NCBI RefSeq assembly: GCF_000829465.1
Contig: NZ_JXAL01000028.1
Span: 37,169 to 101,168, forward strand
Direction: 5' to 3'
Length of the DNA: 64,000 nucleotides
Origin: Cohnella kolymensis
GTDB taxonomy: Bacteria > Bacillota > Bacilli > Paenibacillales > Paenibacillaceae
Every line of letters starts with the position of its first letter. The stretch's first letter is position 1. Positions 1 through 9,448 of this stretch are shown piece after piece. The notes under the pieces were generated by a model. That model was not told where the DNA came from, ran no database searches, and saw only the letters and a list, made by a program, of their open reading frames with translations. Position numbers and translations under genes: made by a program.

Positions 1-66
1 CGACAACGAGAGATTACGCCGGAAGATAGGTCGTTTGCACCAGAAAGTTTAGGTGGCATTACATGA
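1..66 (+). CDS. 3' end of an unidentified gene upstream of dnaG
   Basis: The frame beginning at base 1 stays open for 21 codons and stops with the TGA at 64-66, overlapping the dnaG start by 4 bases (ATGA). The visible C-terminus ends in SLGGIT. In related genomes the gene before dnaG is often a YaiI/YqxD (DUF188) protein, but the fragment is too short to confirm this. The overlap suggests translational coupling with dnaG. Confidence 0.5.
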   Translation, partial: RQREITPEDRSFAPESLGGIT

Positions 67-1889
67 ATTACGGCATGATACCCCAGACGGTCATCGATGA
101 AGTTCTGCGCCGGCATGAAATCGGTGAAACGGTAGGCAGATACGTTCATTTGACCAAAAACGGCAAATATTTGAAGGGTCTCTGTCCGTTTCATTCCGAG
201 AAAACACCGTCTTTCACCGTGACGCCGGAGAAGCAGATTTTTCACTGCTATGGCTGCGGCAAAGGCGGCAACGTCATTAAGTTCGTTATGGAGATGGAAG
301 GGGAAACCTTTCCTGAAGCGGTGAAACAGCTGGCTGAGGAGGCCGGCATCCCTGTGACATGGGCAGTGCACGGCGGCGAAGAGCCTTCGCCTCAGCAGAA
401 GGCAAAGCACACGCTGCTGGAAGCTCATGAATATACCGCCAAGCTGTACCATTATTTGCTTCGCAACACCGAAGCGGGCAAGCCGGCAATGGAATATTTG
501 CGCTCGCGCGGCTTTACCGACAGTCTGATCGAGGAATTCGGACTGGGCTACGCTCCGGCTAGATGGGACACACTGACCCAAGCGTTGAACCGCAAAGAGT
601 ATGTGCCGGCTCAGATGGAAGCCGGGGGACTTCTTTCCCGGAGGCAAGAGGGTGAAGGCTGGGTCGATCGGTTTCGCGATCGGGTCATGTTCCCGATTGA
701 AGATGCCGGCGGACAAATAATCGCTTTTGCCGGACGGCTGCTGTCGGACGGCCAGCCGAAGTATTTGAACTCGCCGGAAACGCCTTTGTTCAACAAAAGC
801 CGCACACTGTACAGGCTGCACCAAGCCCGGGCCGCGATGCGCCGGACGCGCCAGGCGGTACTTTTTGAAGGGTACGTCGATTGCATTAAAGCTTGGTCGG
901 CGGGTGTGCATAACGGCGTCGCCACGATGGGCACCGCACTGACGGCCGAGCACGCGGCGGTGCTGAAGCGTTTTGCCGATGAAATCGTGCTCTGCTACGA
1001 CGGTGACGACGCAGGACAAGCTGCCGCACATAAGAGCATTCCGCTGCTGGAAGGGGCCGGATTCCACGTCCGGGTAAGCGTTCTGCCGAATCGAATGGAC
1101 CCTGACGAGTTCATTACGAATCACGGGCCGGGCGCTTTCGTAAGAGAATATATTGAAGGAGCGGTTTCTGCAGTCAAATTTCAGCTTATATATTTAAGGA
1201 AATCCCATATACTCCTAGAAGAAGATGGGAAGATTCGGTATTTGCGCGACGCGGTCAAGATTGTGGCGCGACGAGAGTCTCCAACGGAGCGGGAGCTGCT
1301 GCTGAAAGAGCTTGCCCAGGAATTCGGCGTTTCGCTGGATACGCTGAAGCAGGAAAGCCTGGAAGTACGCCGGCAGGAGAAATTGGGCAATACCGGGGAT
1401 ATTCCGGCCGGATCGTGGAATAATGTATGGAATGAAAAGAGATCTTCATCCAAGCATCCGCCCTTGCTGCCCGCTTATATTAAAGCGGAGCGTCAGCTGT
1501 TGTCGTGGATGATGTCGGATCGGGATACGGCAAGTCTGGTTCAGAACCGTCTCGGGGACGAATTTCACGTAGAGGATCACGCGGCTCTTGCTGCTTATTT
1601 ATATTCTTATTACGCTCAAGGCAACGATCCGGATGTCGGCCGTTTTATTTCATTTTTACAAGATGACCGCTTGGAACGCGCCGCCAGTGCGATTGCTCTG
1701 GAGGACATCCCGTTCGACGAGCGGGTTGTGGAAGGTTATCTTCGCTCTGTCAGCCGGGCGCCGCTGCTAAGGGAAATAGACCGGAAGAAGGAAGAAATGC
1801 AGCGGGCGATGCGAACCGGAGACAATATGGAAGCCGCAAAAATTGCAAGAGAGATCAGTGCCCTGGAACAGCAGTGCAAACAGCTATAA
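63..1889 (+). CDS. dnaG: DNA primase DnaG
   Basis: Makes RNA primers at the replication fork together with the replicative helicase. The 608-residue protein has the family's normal length. It begins with a CHC2 zinc-binding domain (C41, H44, C62, C65), continues with the primase core and a TOPRIM region (LFEGYVDCIKA near residue 270, followed by LCYDGDDAG with its acidic residues), and ends in a helicase-interaction domain of lower conservation. The ATG at 63 overlaps the previous stop; a second ATG at 75 is possible. It forms the classical macromolecular-synthesis operon with rpoD, which starts 33 bases downstream. Confidence 0.97.
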   Translation: MNYGMIPQTVIDEVLRRHEIGETVGRYVHLTKNGKYLKGLCPFHSEKTPSFTVTPEKQIFHCYGCGKGGNVIKFVMEMEGETFPEAVKQLAEEAGIPVTWAVHGGEEPSPQQKAKHTLLEAHEYTAKLYHYLLRNTEAGKPAMEYLRSRGFTDSLIEEFGLGYAPARWDTLTQALNRKEYVPAQMEAGGLLSRRQEGEGWVDRFRDRVMFPIEDAGGQIIAFAGRLLSDGQPKYLNSPETPLFNKSRTLYRLHQARAAMRRTRQAVLFEGYVDCIKAWSAGVHNGVATMGTALTAEHAAVLKRFADEIVLCYDGDDAGQAAAHKSIPLLEGAGFHVRVSVLPNRMDPDEFITNHGPGAFVREYIEGAVSAVKFQLIYLRKSHILLEEDGKIRYLRDAVKIVARRESPTERELLLKELAQEFGVSLDTLKQESLEVRRQEKLGNTGDIPAGSWNNVWNEKRSSSKHPPLLPAYIKAERQLLSWMMSDRDTASLVQNRLGDEFHVEDHAALAAYLYSYYAQGNDPDVGRFISFLQDDRLERAASAIALEDIPFDERVVEGYLRSVSRAPLLREIDRKKEEMQRAMRTGDNMEAAKIAREISALEQQCKQL

Positions 1890-1922
1890 TGCGCAGGCTA
1901 GTCAGGGAGGAGGGAGTCGGAA

Positions 1923-3053
1923 ATGGCGAACGATCAGCACACAGAGACGGAATCGACGCTGGAGCAAGTCAAAGCGCAGCTTATGGAACAGGGCAAGAAG
2001 AAATCGGCCTTGACCTATAAAGACATTATGGAGAAGTTGTCTCCATTCGACCAAGACCCGGAGCAGATTGACGAATTCTTCGAACAATTGGCGGATCAAG
2101 GGATTGAAGTCGTGAACGATCACGACGAAATCGGACGCCACGGTCATGGTGAAGAGGAAGAGCGAGAGCGCGACGAATTTAACTTCGACGACGATCTGTC
2201 GCTTCCGCCGGGAATTAAGATTAACGATCCCGTCCGTATGTACCTGAAGGAAATAGGCCGTGTGCCGCTGCTGGCCGCAGATGATGAAGTCGAGTTGGCC
2301 AAGAAGATCGAGATCGGCGGACCGGAAGGCGAGGAAGCTAAAAAAAGGCTGGCCGAAGCCAACCTGCGTCTGGTTGTCAGCATTGCCAAACGTTACGTGG
2401 GCCGGGGGATGCTGTTTCTCGATCTGATTCAAGAAGGCAATATGGGTCTGCTGAAGGCAGTCGAGAAATTCGATTACGACAAAGGCTTCAAATTCAGTAC
2501 GTATGCCACTTGGTGGATCAGACAGGCGATCACCCGGGCGATCGCGGATCAAGCGAGGACGATCCGGATTCCGGTGCATATGGTAGAGACGATCAACAAG
2601 CTGATCCGCGTGTCGCGGCAGCTTCTGCAGGAACTCGGGAGAGAGCCCGCGCCTGAAGAAATTGCGGAACAGATGGAACTGAGTGTAGAGAAAGTACGAG
2701 AGATTATGAAAATCGCGCAGGAGCCTGTCTCTCTGGAGACGCCGATCGGGGAAGAAGACGATTCCCATCTGGGCGACTTCATCGAGGACCAGGAAGCCTT
2801 GGCGCCGGCGGACGCCGCTGCGTATGAGCTTTTGAAAGAGCAGTTGGAAGACGTGTTGGACACGCTGACCGAACGGGAAGAAAATGTGCTTCGTCTTCGT
2901 TTCGGGCTGGACGATGGGCGGACACGCACTTTGGAAGAAGTGGGCAAAGTGTTCGGTGTCACCCGCGAGCGTATTCGGCAGATCGAAGCCAAAGCTTTGC
3001 GAAAGCTTCGTCATCCGAGCCGCAGCAAGCGGTTGAAAGATTTTCTCGAATAA
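1923..3053 (+). CDS. rpoD: RNA polymerase primary sigma factor (SigA/RpoD)
   Basis: Housekeeping sigma-70 factor, 376 residues, the length usual in Bacillota, which carry a short region 1.1. Region 2 includes [16 protein letters not shown] (-10 recognition and melting), followed by the region 3 segment [13 protein letters not shown] and a region 4.2 helix-turn-helix ([19 protein letters not shown]) that binds the -35 element. A strong ribosome site (GGAGGAGGGA, about 1907) precedes the ATG. It follows dnaG by 33 bases and is followed by a terminator, so it closes the operon. The perfect TTGACA/TATAAT promoters elsewhere in the window are presumably its targets. Confidence 0.98.
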   Translation: MANDQHTETESTLEQVKAQLMEQGKKKSALTYKDIMEKLSPFDQDPEQIDEFFEQLADQGIEVVNDHDEIGRHGHGEEEERERDEFNFDDDLSLPPGIKINDPVRMYLKEIGRVPLLAADDEVELAKKIEIGGPEGEEAKKRLAEANLRLVVSIAKRYVGRGMLFLDLIQEGNMGLLKAVEKFDYDKGFKFSTYATWWIRQAITRAIADQARTIRIPVHMVETINKLIRVSRQLLQELGREPAPEEIAEQMELSVEKVREIMKIAQEPVSLETPIGEEDDSHLGDFIEDQEALAPADAAAYELLKEQLEDVLDTLTEREENVLRLRFGLDDGRTRTLEEVGKVFGVTRERIRQIEAKALRKLRHPSRSKRLKDFLE

Positions 3054-3075
3054 GGATAAGCTCATTTCCAGTAGA

Positions 3076-3107
3076 GACCTTTCGCCTTAACGGTTGAAGG
3101 TCTTTTT
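3076..3107 (+). terminator. Rho-independent terminator after rpoD
   Basis: GACCTT (3076-3081) pairs with AAGGTC (3097-3102) around a loop that can pair further (CC/GG), followed by TTTTTCTT. It ends the dnaG-rpoD transcript. Confidence 0.7.
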
Positions 3108-3138
3108 CTTCCAATCGTGCAAGGGGGAAAACGTCGGC

Positions 3139-3972
3139 ATGGCTGCTTTGGACGATGATAAGCGGAAAACGATTGTGAATGAGATTGACGTCTGGCGCCG
3201 CGGCAAACTGCTGCCCGAACAGTATTGCGATTTCTTGCAAAATTTATATTTGGATGATCTTAATGAGCGTCCTAAAGGGATTGTGGGTGCCGCGGTACAG
3301 AAAATCGGACAGGCATCGGTCAAGCATTGGCTTCTTGTATTTGTCAGTTTTGCCTTGATTTGTATTATTGTTCTTCATTTTAGCGCGTTTCCAGCGGCAT
3401 TGCAAATCGCTATTACCGGAATCGTCACAGCGGCTTTCACAGGGCTTGGTGCATGGTTGAGGGAAAAGCAGCCGCTCAAGGGCTTGCTCTGGATCTCGGC
3501 CGCTATGATCTTTTTGCCGGTTGCCGGATTGTCCGTACTCGTCCTGCAAGATTGGGATGCACGCGCCGGGCCTGCAGTGCTGCTGGGCATATGCGCGCTC
3601 GTGTGGATCTGCTGCGGTGTTTTGCTAAGGCTCTCGCTTCTGCACGCAGCAGGCTGGGTAGGTCTCGTCATTCTCTACGGAGCGCTTTTATCCGATCGTT
3701 TGCCGGACCCTAGTCTGCTGGAGGTGCAGATATTCTGGCTTCCCGCAGCGCTCTTGTTCGGCTGGTTGAGCTGGTTTTTGCATGTCCGTTACAAGCCGGC
3801 AGGTTCGGTGTTTTTCGCGCTGGCGCTCATCTTGTGGTTCATGCCGGAAGTTTACTCAGCGTTGCTGGATATTCATCCCGACTGGATTCAATTACAATTG
3901 TTGTGCAAGATTGCGGCTGCAGGAGTCGGTTTGTTCCGATTGAGAAAACAATGGATGGAATGGGTTGCTTAA
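3139..3972 (+). CDS. Polytopic membrane protein of unknown function
   Basis: A 277-residue protein with a hydrophilic N-terminal segment of about 60 residues (WRRGKLLPEQYCDF) followed by roughly seven hydrophobic segments, the first LLVFVSFALICIIVLHF. I do not recognise the family. The ATG at 3139 has AAGGGGG 11 bases upstream; an in-frame TTG at 3094 exists but lies inside the rpoD terminator, so it is unlikely to be the start. It ends 2 bases before trmK, suggesting co-transcription and translational coupling. A membrane sensor or transporter role cannot be told from the sequence. Confidence 0.75.
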   Translation: MAALDDDKRKTIVNEIDVWRRGKLLPEQYCDFLQNLYLDDLNERPKGIVGAAVQKIGQASVKHWLLVFVSFALICIIVLHFSAFPAALQIAITGIVTAAFTGLGAWLREKQPLKGLLWISAAMIFLPVAGLSVLVLQDWDARAGPAVLLGICALVWICCGVLLRLSLLHAAGWVGLVILYGALLSDRLPDPSLLEVQIFWLPAALLFGWLSWFLHVRYKPAGSVFFALALILWFMPEVYSALLDIHPDWIQLQLLCKIAAAGVGLFRLRKQWMEWVA

Positions 3973-3974
3973 TA

Positions 3975-4784
3975 ATGGAAGATATACAGGGTAACGGAGC
4001 AGGCTTGAAGCTGTCCCGCCGCTTATCGGCGCTTGCCGGATGGGTTCCGGCGGGCGCCCGGCTCGCTGACATCGGGACCGATCATGCGCTGCTCCCGGTT
4101 TTTTTGGCAAGCAGCGGAAAGGTGCGTTTTGCGGTGGCCGGCGACGTGCACCGGGGACCGGTGGAGGCTGCGAAGCGGCAGGTAACGGAGGCGGCACTGC
4201 AGGAGGTCATTTCGGTACGCTTAGGCGACGGCTTGGCGGTTCTCACTCCGGGTGAAGTAGATACGGTAGTCATCGCGGGCATGGGCGGGAGCCTGATGGT
4301 TCGCATCCTGGACCAGGCGGGCGACCGGCTGCTCGGCGTGAGAACGCTCGTGCTCTCCCCGCACGTGGCGGAAGGCGCGCTTAGGAGCTGGCTCACGGCG
4401 AACCGATATTTGCTGGATCATGAAATGCTGCTGGAGGAAGACGGTGTAATCTACACTCTCATGCGGGCCGTTCTGATTGAGGATCGGGACGAATGGTCCG
4501 TGCTTCACAGCCGATTGTATGATCCGAGTCTCGCTGCGCCTTGTTTAACGCGAATTCCGCTGCCGTTGATGTATGAAATGGGTCCTTTGCTTATGCGCAA
4601 TCCTGGTCCTGAATTTGAAAAAAAGTGGCTGCAGGAAATCGCCAAGAAGGAAAGGGTCGTCTCACAGCTGAACCATTCTGACGCTCCGGAAGCTGCCGTT
4701 AAAGCGGAAGAATGGGAACAGGATATACGAGAAATCCGGGAGGTGCTCGCATGTTTGCCCGTGGAGAAACGATCCTCCAATTGA
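3975..4784 (+). CDS. trmK: tRNA (adenine-N1)-methyltransferase TrmK
   Basis: SAM-dependent enzyme of the TrmK/YqfN family, which methylates adenine 22 of bacterial tRNAs. The 269-residue product has the N-terminal helix KLSRRLSALAGWVP, the SAM-binding loop LADIGTDHALLPVFLA (about residues 28-43) and the family motif VVIAGMGGSLM. The ATG at 3975 is chosen because it matches the family's N-terminus and sits 2 bases after the preceding stop; no strong ribosome site is visible, so translation probably depends on coupling. It overlaps the Nif3-like gene by 34 bases, the usual neighbour pair (yqfN-yqfO) near rpoD in Bacillales. Confidence 0.92.
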   Translation: MEDIQGNGAGLKLSRRLSALAGWVPAGARLADIGTDHALLPVFLASSGKVRFAVAGDVHRGPVEAAKRQVTEAALQEVISVRLGDGLAVLTPGEVDTVVIAGMGGSLMVRILDQAGDRLLGVRTLVLSPHVAEGALRSWLTANRYLLDHEMLLEEDGVIYTLMRAVLIEDRDEWSVLHSRLYDPSLAAPCLTRIPLPLMYEMGPLLMRNPGPEFEKKWLQEIAKKERVVSQLNHSDAPEAAVKAEEWEQDIREIREVLACLPVEKRSSN

Positions 4785-5866
4785 TGGAGCGGCTTGCGCC
4801 GAAACATTATGCGGTGCCCGAAGATAAAATCGGATTGCAGGTCGGTTCGGCCGCCAAGGAAGTGAAGCGCGTTCTCGTTGCCCTCGACGTGAATCAAGCC
4901 GTTGTCCGGGAGGCCGTTTCGTTAGATGCGGAACTTATCATCGCTCACCATGCCGTCATCTACCGGCCGCTCGCTCACCTGCGCACGGACACGCCATCCG
5001 GAGCGTTAGCGGCAGAGCTGCTGCGGCGCGACATCGCGGTGTACATTTCACATACGAATCTGGATACCGCGGAAGGCGGCATGAATGACTGGATGGCGGA
5101 AGCGCTCGGGCTGGCAGGCCGCGATGTGCTGGAAGAGATCCACACGGATAAGCTGTCCAAGCTCGTTGTTTTCGTACCGGAAACACACCATGAAGCGGTG
5201 AGGAATGCGATGTTCGCCGCCGGAGCCGGCTGGATCGGCAATTACAGCCATTGCAGCTTTAATATTGAAGGAACCGGCACTTTTGTGCCTCGTGAAGGAA
5301 CGGATCCTTTTATCGGTACAGCGGGTAAAATGGAAAAGGCAGCCGAAATCCGGATAGAGACCGTCGTGCCGGACAGTGCGAGAAAGGCTGTCATTGCCGC
5401 TATGCTCAAGGCTCATCCCTACGAGGAAGTCGCTTACGATCTGTACTCCATGGATTTAAAGGGGCGTTCGTTCGGTTTGGGGAGAGTGGGAAAACTGCCG
5501 TCTGCAGAGACGCTGGAGCAGTTCGCCGAACGTGTGAAGAGCGCACTTCAAGTGCCTTTTGTGCGGATGGTGGGAGACCCGGCAAAGCCGATCCGCAAGG
5601 TTGCGGTTCTAGGCGGTTCGGGATCGCGTTATATCAGACACGCATCTTTTGCCGGCGCCGACGTTCTCGTTACAGGCGATATCGATTACCACTCGGCGCA
5701 GGATGCGGAAGCCGCCGGTCTGGCGATTATCGATCCCGGTCATAATGCGGAGAAGATCATGAAGCCAAAGCTGGCGCAATGGCTGAATGATCAGCTTCGG
5801 GCTAAAGGCTATAATACAGAGGTATTTGCGTCGCAGATCGACACAGAACCGTTCAAGTTACGGTAA
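4751..5866 (+). CDS. Nif3-like dinuclear metal-center protein (YqfO family)
   Basis: A 371-residue member of the Nif3/DUF34 family. The length fits the Bacillota form, in which a PII/CutA-like domain is inserted between the two halves of the Nif3 fold (about residues 130-235 here, starting LSKLVVFVPETHHEAV). Likely metal-binding histidines are in AELIIAHHAVIYRPL near residue 65 and ISHTNLDTAEGG near 100, and in the C-terminal half DIDYHSAQDAEAAG and IDPGHNAEK. The ATG at 4751 has GGGAGGTG just upstream and lies inside the end of trmK. The biochemical role of the family is still debated (GTP cyclohydrolase-like or metal insertion). Confidence 0.9.
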   Translation: MFARGETILQLMERLAPKHYAVPEDKIGLQVGSAAKEVKRVLVALDVNQAVVREAVSLDAELIIAHHAVIYRPLAHLRTDTPSGALAAELLRRDIAVYISHTNLDTAEGGMNDWMAEALGLAGRDVLEEIHTDKLSKLVVFVPETHHEAVRNAMFAAGAGWIGNYSHCSFNIEGTGTFVPREGTDPFIGTAGKMEKAAEIRIETVVPDSARKAVIAAMLKAHPYEEVAYDLYSMDLKGRSFGLGRVGKLPSAETLEQFAERVKSALQVPFVRMVGDPAKPIRKVAVLGGSGSRYIRHASFAGADVLVTGDIDYHSAQDAEAAGLAIIDPGHNAEKIMKPKLAQWLNDQLRAKGYNTEVFASQIDTEPFKLR

Positions 5867-5898
5867 CGAGTGATTGGCAGCTGCTCCATTCATTGCCG

Positions 5899-5927
5899 TT
5901 GTCACGATGGCGGATACGCGCTATACT
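5899..5927 (+). promoter_or_regulatory. Sigma-A promoter of rnpB
   Basis: TTGTCA (5899-5904) and TATACT (5922-5927) with a 17-base spacer. The expected start of transcription, about 5934, falls a few bases before the first helix of the RNase P RNA. Confidence 0.75.
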
Positions 5928-5937
5928 ATACATTACA

Positions 5938-6420
5938 GACCGGAAAGTTTGACAGACAATCGCTGGCGGCTTCGAGCTGCGAGAGGAAAGTCCGGGCTCC
6001 ATAGGGCAGAATGCTGGATAACGTCCAGTCAGCGCGAGCTGAAGGATCAGGGCCACAGAAATGGACCGCCGATGGCCTTTAAAACCCCACAAAGTGACGT
6101 GATGCTTCGAAGCATATTCCGATTACTTTCCGGGGACCCCAACGGGAAATAGGCACAGGCAAGGATGGAACCGTGGTGTAAGAGACCACGAGGAACACTG
6201 GCGACTTTGTTCCTGGTAAACCCCATTTGGAGCAAGACCGAAGAGAACGCCGCATTTAACTGCAGCCCTTGCCCGGGGTGCGTTCGGGTTGGTCGCTTGA
6301 GCCGTTCAGCAATGGACGGCCTAGAAAGATGATTGTCGCTTCTCTAGTGGGAGGCCGGCGCAAGCCGTCCGCGATCACCACCGGAAGCACAGAACCCGGC
6401 TTACGGCAATCTTTCCGGCT
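5938..6420 (+). ncRNA. rnpB: RNase P RNA, class A architecture
   Basis: Catalytic RNA that removes 5' leaders from precursor tRNAs. The ends pair as helix P1 (CCGGAAAG 5940-5947 with CTTTCCGG 6411-6418). Conserved segments appear in order: GAGGAAAGTCCGGGCTCC near 5981, AGGGCAGAATGC, CAGAAATGGACCGCCGATGG near 6057, the P15 loop GGTAAACCCCATTTGGAGC near 6216 that reads the tRNA CCA end, and CAGAACCCGGCTTACGG near the 3' end. The P15-P17 region looks like the ancestral class A fold rather than the class B fold known from Bacillus subtilis. Exact ends are estimated from P1. Confidence 0.93.
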
Positions 6421-6440
6421 AACATGATGAAACTAAGGAA

Positions 6441-6483
6441 CTCACGACAATGCTGCATTCAGCAGCTTGTCGTGAGTTTTTTG
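6441..6483 (+). terminator. Terminator after rnpB
   Basis: CTCACGACAA (6441-6450) and an inner TGCTGC pair with GCAGC and TTGTCGTGAG (6467-6476), followed by TTTTTTG. A long perfect stem. It lies between converging genes and may also stop the minus-strand subtilase transcript. Confidence 0.85.
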
Positions 6484-6502
6484 TTTGTGGAACTGAGTTC
6501 CG

Positions 6503-8370
6503 CTACCGCGAGAACCCGAGAAGCCGCTGCAGCTCAAGCCTGATCCGCTGTGGGAACGTTTGAATCGAGTTGCCTCTGCCCATCGCCGAGTTCAGGGCCG
6601 CTCTCACATCGATTTCCCCGTATCCGAAGTTGTTGTCCTTGCCCGCAGGGCCTAAATCTTTGGCGGTTTTGCGGAGCAAATCGAGGACTTCATCATTGCC
6701 CAGATTCGGATTGGCCGCTTTGACCAGAGAAGCGAGAGCGGCGACATGCGGACATGCCATCGAGGTGCCGGACAATGCGGCATAACGGCTGCCGGGATAC
6801 GTGCTGGGTATCGAGGTGCCCGGCGCGGCGACATCGATGTAGTCGCCATAGTTGGAGTACTCGGCCCGCACGCCGTTCGGATCGGTAGCGGCGACCCCGA
6901 GCACTTCCGGGTAAGCGGCCGGATAGCCGGGCCGGTCCGTGTTGTCGTTGCCGCTGGCTGCGATCAGGATGACTCCGCGGTCATGGGCATATTTCAACGC
7001 ATCATGCAGAAAGGATGCCTGTGCGTAGTTTCCCAAACTCATATTGATAATGTGGGCGCCGTGATCCACCGCCCAAATGATTCCTTGCGACACGGAGTAT
7101 GTGGAGCCGGACCCCGAGCTGTCAAGCACTTTGACAGGCATAATTTTCGTATACCACGTCATGCCTGCGACACCTTCGTTATTGTTGACTTCAGCCGCAA
7201 TGATGCCCGCAACGTGAGTTCCGTGGCCGACGTCATCTTCCGGCGGACGGGAAGGGTCGACAATATTCGTACCGGCACCAGTCTGCCTTTCAGATCCGGA
7301 TGATCCGCCTGCACGCCGGTATCGACTACGGCAACAACAATGTTCTGACTCCCTTTGCTTACATTCCATCCGGCTTCCGTGGCGATTTCGGGCAGATTCC
7401 ATTGGTATTTGGAATACAGCGTATCATTAGGGACGATCACCGGATTTTCGGTGTCCCCGCCGAGTTCGTTGGTTAAATATAAGTAATGGGGCTCTGCGTA
7501 TTCAATATTCCATTTGCTGAAATAATGCGACAGCTGCTCCGCCGAATGTTGTTTGGAACGAAACACATACACAGGACCCCAATGCCGGACAACCGTCAAA
7601 TCCAATTGTTTGCGAAGCTGCAGCAGCTGAGAGTCACTGATCGGATCCCGAAATTTGACCACTATCTCATCCACCGCGTAATGGCTCACATCACCGTTAT
7701 CGTCACCCGTTCGGACCGTGTTATCCTTATGCGAATCGGCATCGGCGGATTCAATCCGGTATCTTCCTTCAGCGGGGTAAGGCACCAACCGCAGGTTACG
7801 CATCTGATTACGCTGTACATGCTGAACAACATCGCAGGCCACCAGCGTAATGATGCCTTGGTCGGCTGCTCCGGTCCTTGCTGCCGGCTGCGCCGACACA
7901 AAGTGGCTTTCACCGTCATACATAAATGCAGGTGAAGAGTAGGGACGCCCTTTGCGCAGCGACTGTCGGGCCAGCGACCAGTAACGATCCGCGTCTCTCT
8001 GTAATTCAGGCGCGAGCCAGCCCGCTGCTTTCGAGCGTTGTCCGTCGAACCATTGAATCCTGCGCAGCTCCGGATGAGTCTTAAGCAATTGCTCTAACGA
8101 CTTTCTCGTAACTCCCTGGTCGGATTTGCTCAAAAAGCTTTGCATATCACGGGCTACTTGCATACGGGCGAGCCGGTCCGTTGCGGCGATGTCGCTCAGC
8201 ATGACCTGACGTTTGTACGAAGCTTCTTGCGCACTGCTCAAGCGGTTATCAGACGAGTTGTGCGCTATGGTCCGGTCGGGGTCGACAGGAGGCGGCGATA
8301 CGGGAAAGATCAGAAACGCGATGGCGGCGGTAAACAACAAGCCCAGCAAGGCAAAAGTATAACGGCGCAT
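6503..8370 (-). CDS. Secreted S8 (subtilisin-like) serine protease, reading frame broken once
   Basis: Extracellular subtilase: N-terminal signal or anchor (RYTFALLGLLFTAAIAFLIF), a long pro-region, then the catalytic domain. The triad is visible: Asp in VVAVVDTGVQADHP, His in DVGHGTHVAGIIA, Ser in LSGTSMACPHVAAL. A single missing base near 7272-7275 (plus-strand ACCGG) separates the Asp part from the His/Ser part; restoring one G gives a continuous 622-residue protein reading LVPGTNIVDP. Start ATG at 8370 with AGGAGGATG upstream. It stands alone between rnpB and a divergent YpuI-like gene. The break resembles the other homopolymer indels in this window and is probably a sequence error. Confidence 0.88.
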
Positions 8371-8438
8371 GACGGCATCCTCCTTCTGCTCCCCGTTAAC
8401 AGGGAGCTCCTACCGTTAGCATGAAAGCCCGCGGGCAA

Positions 8439-8467
8439 AATATACAACACATTTTAATCGCTGCCAG
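8439..8467 (-). promoter_or_regulatory. Possible promoter of the subtilase gene
   Basis: On the minus strand, CTGGCA (8467-8462) and TATATT (8444-8439) are 17 bases apart, about 70 bases upstream of the subtilase ATG. The -35 element matches the consensus at only four of six positions. Confidence 0.4.
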
Positions 8468-8595
8468 TACCGCTTACCCCGTTTTTATGGTACCATTTAT
8501 GTGGAGTTTCGCATGATTTCAAGGCGGGGCTCTTTCAGTTGACAAATCAGCCATACTTAAGCTGTGCGCTTCGCAAATCGGAAAGGGGAACAATA

Positions 8596-9095
8596 ATGCC
8601 AGCCACCAAAGTCAAGGGACTAGCCGAAACCAGCCGTGAGAAACTAAAGGCAGCCATTGAAGAAGTCGAACGATTCTTGAATAATCACGCTCTGCCGGAG
8701 CTCGTTCAGGAAGACAATGAAGAGAGCCGCGCTTTTTACAGCGGCATGTTGTCCGACTTGCGTCATTTGCTCGTTTTTTCGGAAGTGGCTTATGAGAAGC
8801 TCGGTGCTGTGCTAAGGCGCCCTAATTTTGACACTGATCTTGCCGAGCGTATATTGTACGAAGTGTATCACCACGCGTCAACGCCTTTTTCTATCCTAAA
8901 AATGAATGTTACTCCGAAGACGGGCGCTACGCGTACACAGGCCAGGACGCCATCCGCTTCCGGGTGAAACCGGTCCGCGCCGCACGGGACGTCGTCTTGG
9001 CGATATCACGGGTGTACGAGGAGCTGCGTGACGACCTTGCCTACTATGAGAGTGATTATTTAACGCAGCGCCGCATGCAAAGCCAAGTGAAATAA
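8596..9095 (+). CDS. YpuI-like protein (DUF3907 family), frame broken at a T run
   Basis: Small cytoplasmic protein of unknown function, 166 residues once one T is restored in the five-T run at 8886-8890. Before the run it reads AERILYEVYHHASTPF, and after restoration it continues FYPKNECYSEDGRYAYTGQD and ends RRMQSQVK at the TAA 9093-9095. The continuous version carries the EDGR-YTG block I associate with YpuI/DUF3907. The ATG at 8596 has AAAGGGGA upstream. Family assignment rests on motif memory and is moderately sure; the frame repair is clear, because all 68 following codons are open and end properly. Confidence 0.75.
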
Positions 9096-9174
9096 CAAAG
9101 CTGCCTTCAAGCCCCACCCCTCTGTCCGCATACCGGCATCGGCCGGGTGCACACTAGACAGGGGGGTGATTTAC

Positions 9175-9384
9175 TTGCCGAAAGGTGTCGTTTGCAGTAT
9201 CAGCAATTGTACTTTTTGGGACCAGGGCAACCGCTGCGGGGCCGACCAGATTGCGATCGAAATTGATCAGCATGCGCAAAGTCATTGGAACGAAGAGTTC
9301 GCAGAGGAATTTTTCTCCCATCAAGATTCAGCCGGAACTTCATCCGTCACTTGCTGCCAAACGTTCCAACCTAAGAGCCGCTAA
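9175..9384 (+). CDS. Small cysteine-containing protein (DUF1540)
   Basis: A 69-residue protein with the DUF1540 pattern: VVCSISNCTFWDQGNRCGAD, then H/E-rich residues, and CCQTF near the end, giving paired cysteines likely to bind metal. The TTG at 9175 (MPKGVVCSIS) is preferred over the GTG at 9166 because the strong ribosome site GGGGGGTGA covers that GTG. Function unknown; proteins of this type are common in spore formers. Confidence 0.75.
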   Translation: MPKGVVCSISNCTFWDQGNRCGADQIAIEIDQHAQSHWNEEFAEEFFSHQDSAGTSSVTCCQTFQPKSR

Positions 9385-9448
9385 AACTTGAGACTTATGG
9401 CGTAAAAACCGGAAATGTCGGGACTAGCCGTGCTCCGTGTCATGTTGT

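Noticed and set aside
1902..3065. 387-codon open frame antisense to rpoD
   Set aside because: Shadow of a GC-rich, strongly conserved gene; no start signal and an implausible composition.
3094..3138. Upstream TTG start of the membrane protein after rpoD
   Set aside because: It lies in the 3' arm of the rpoD terminator and lacks a ribosome site; the ATG at 3139 has AAGGGGG.
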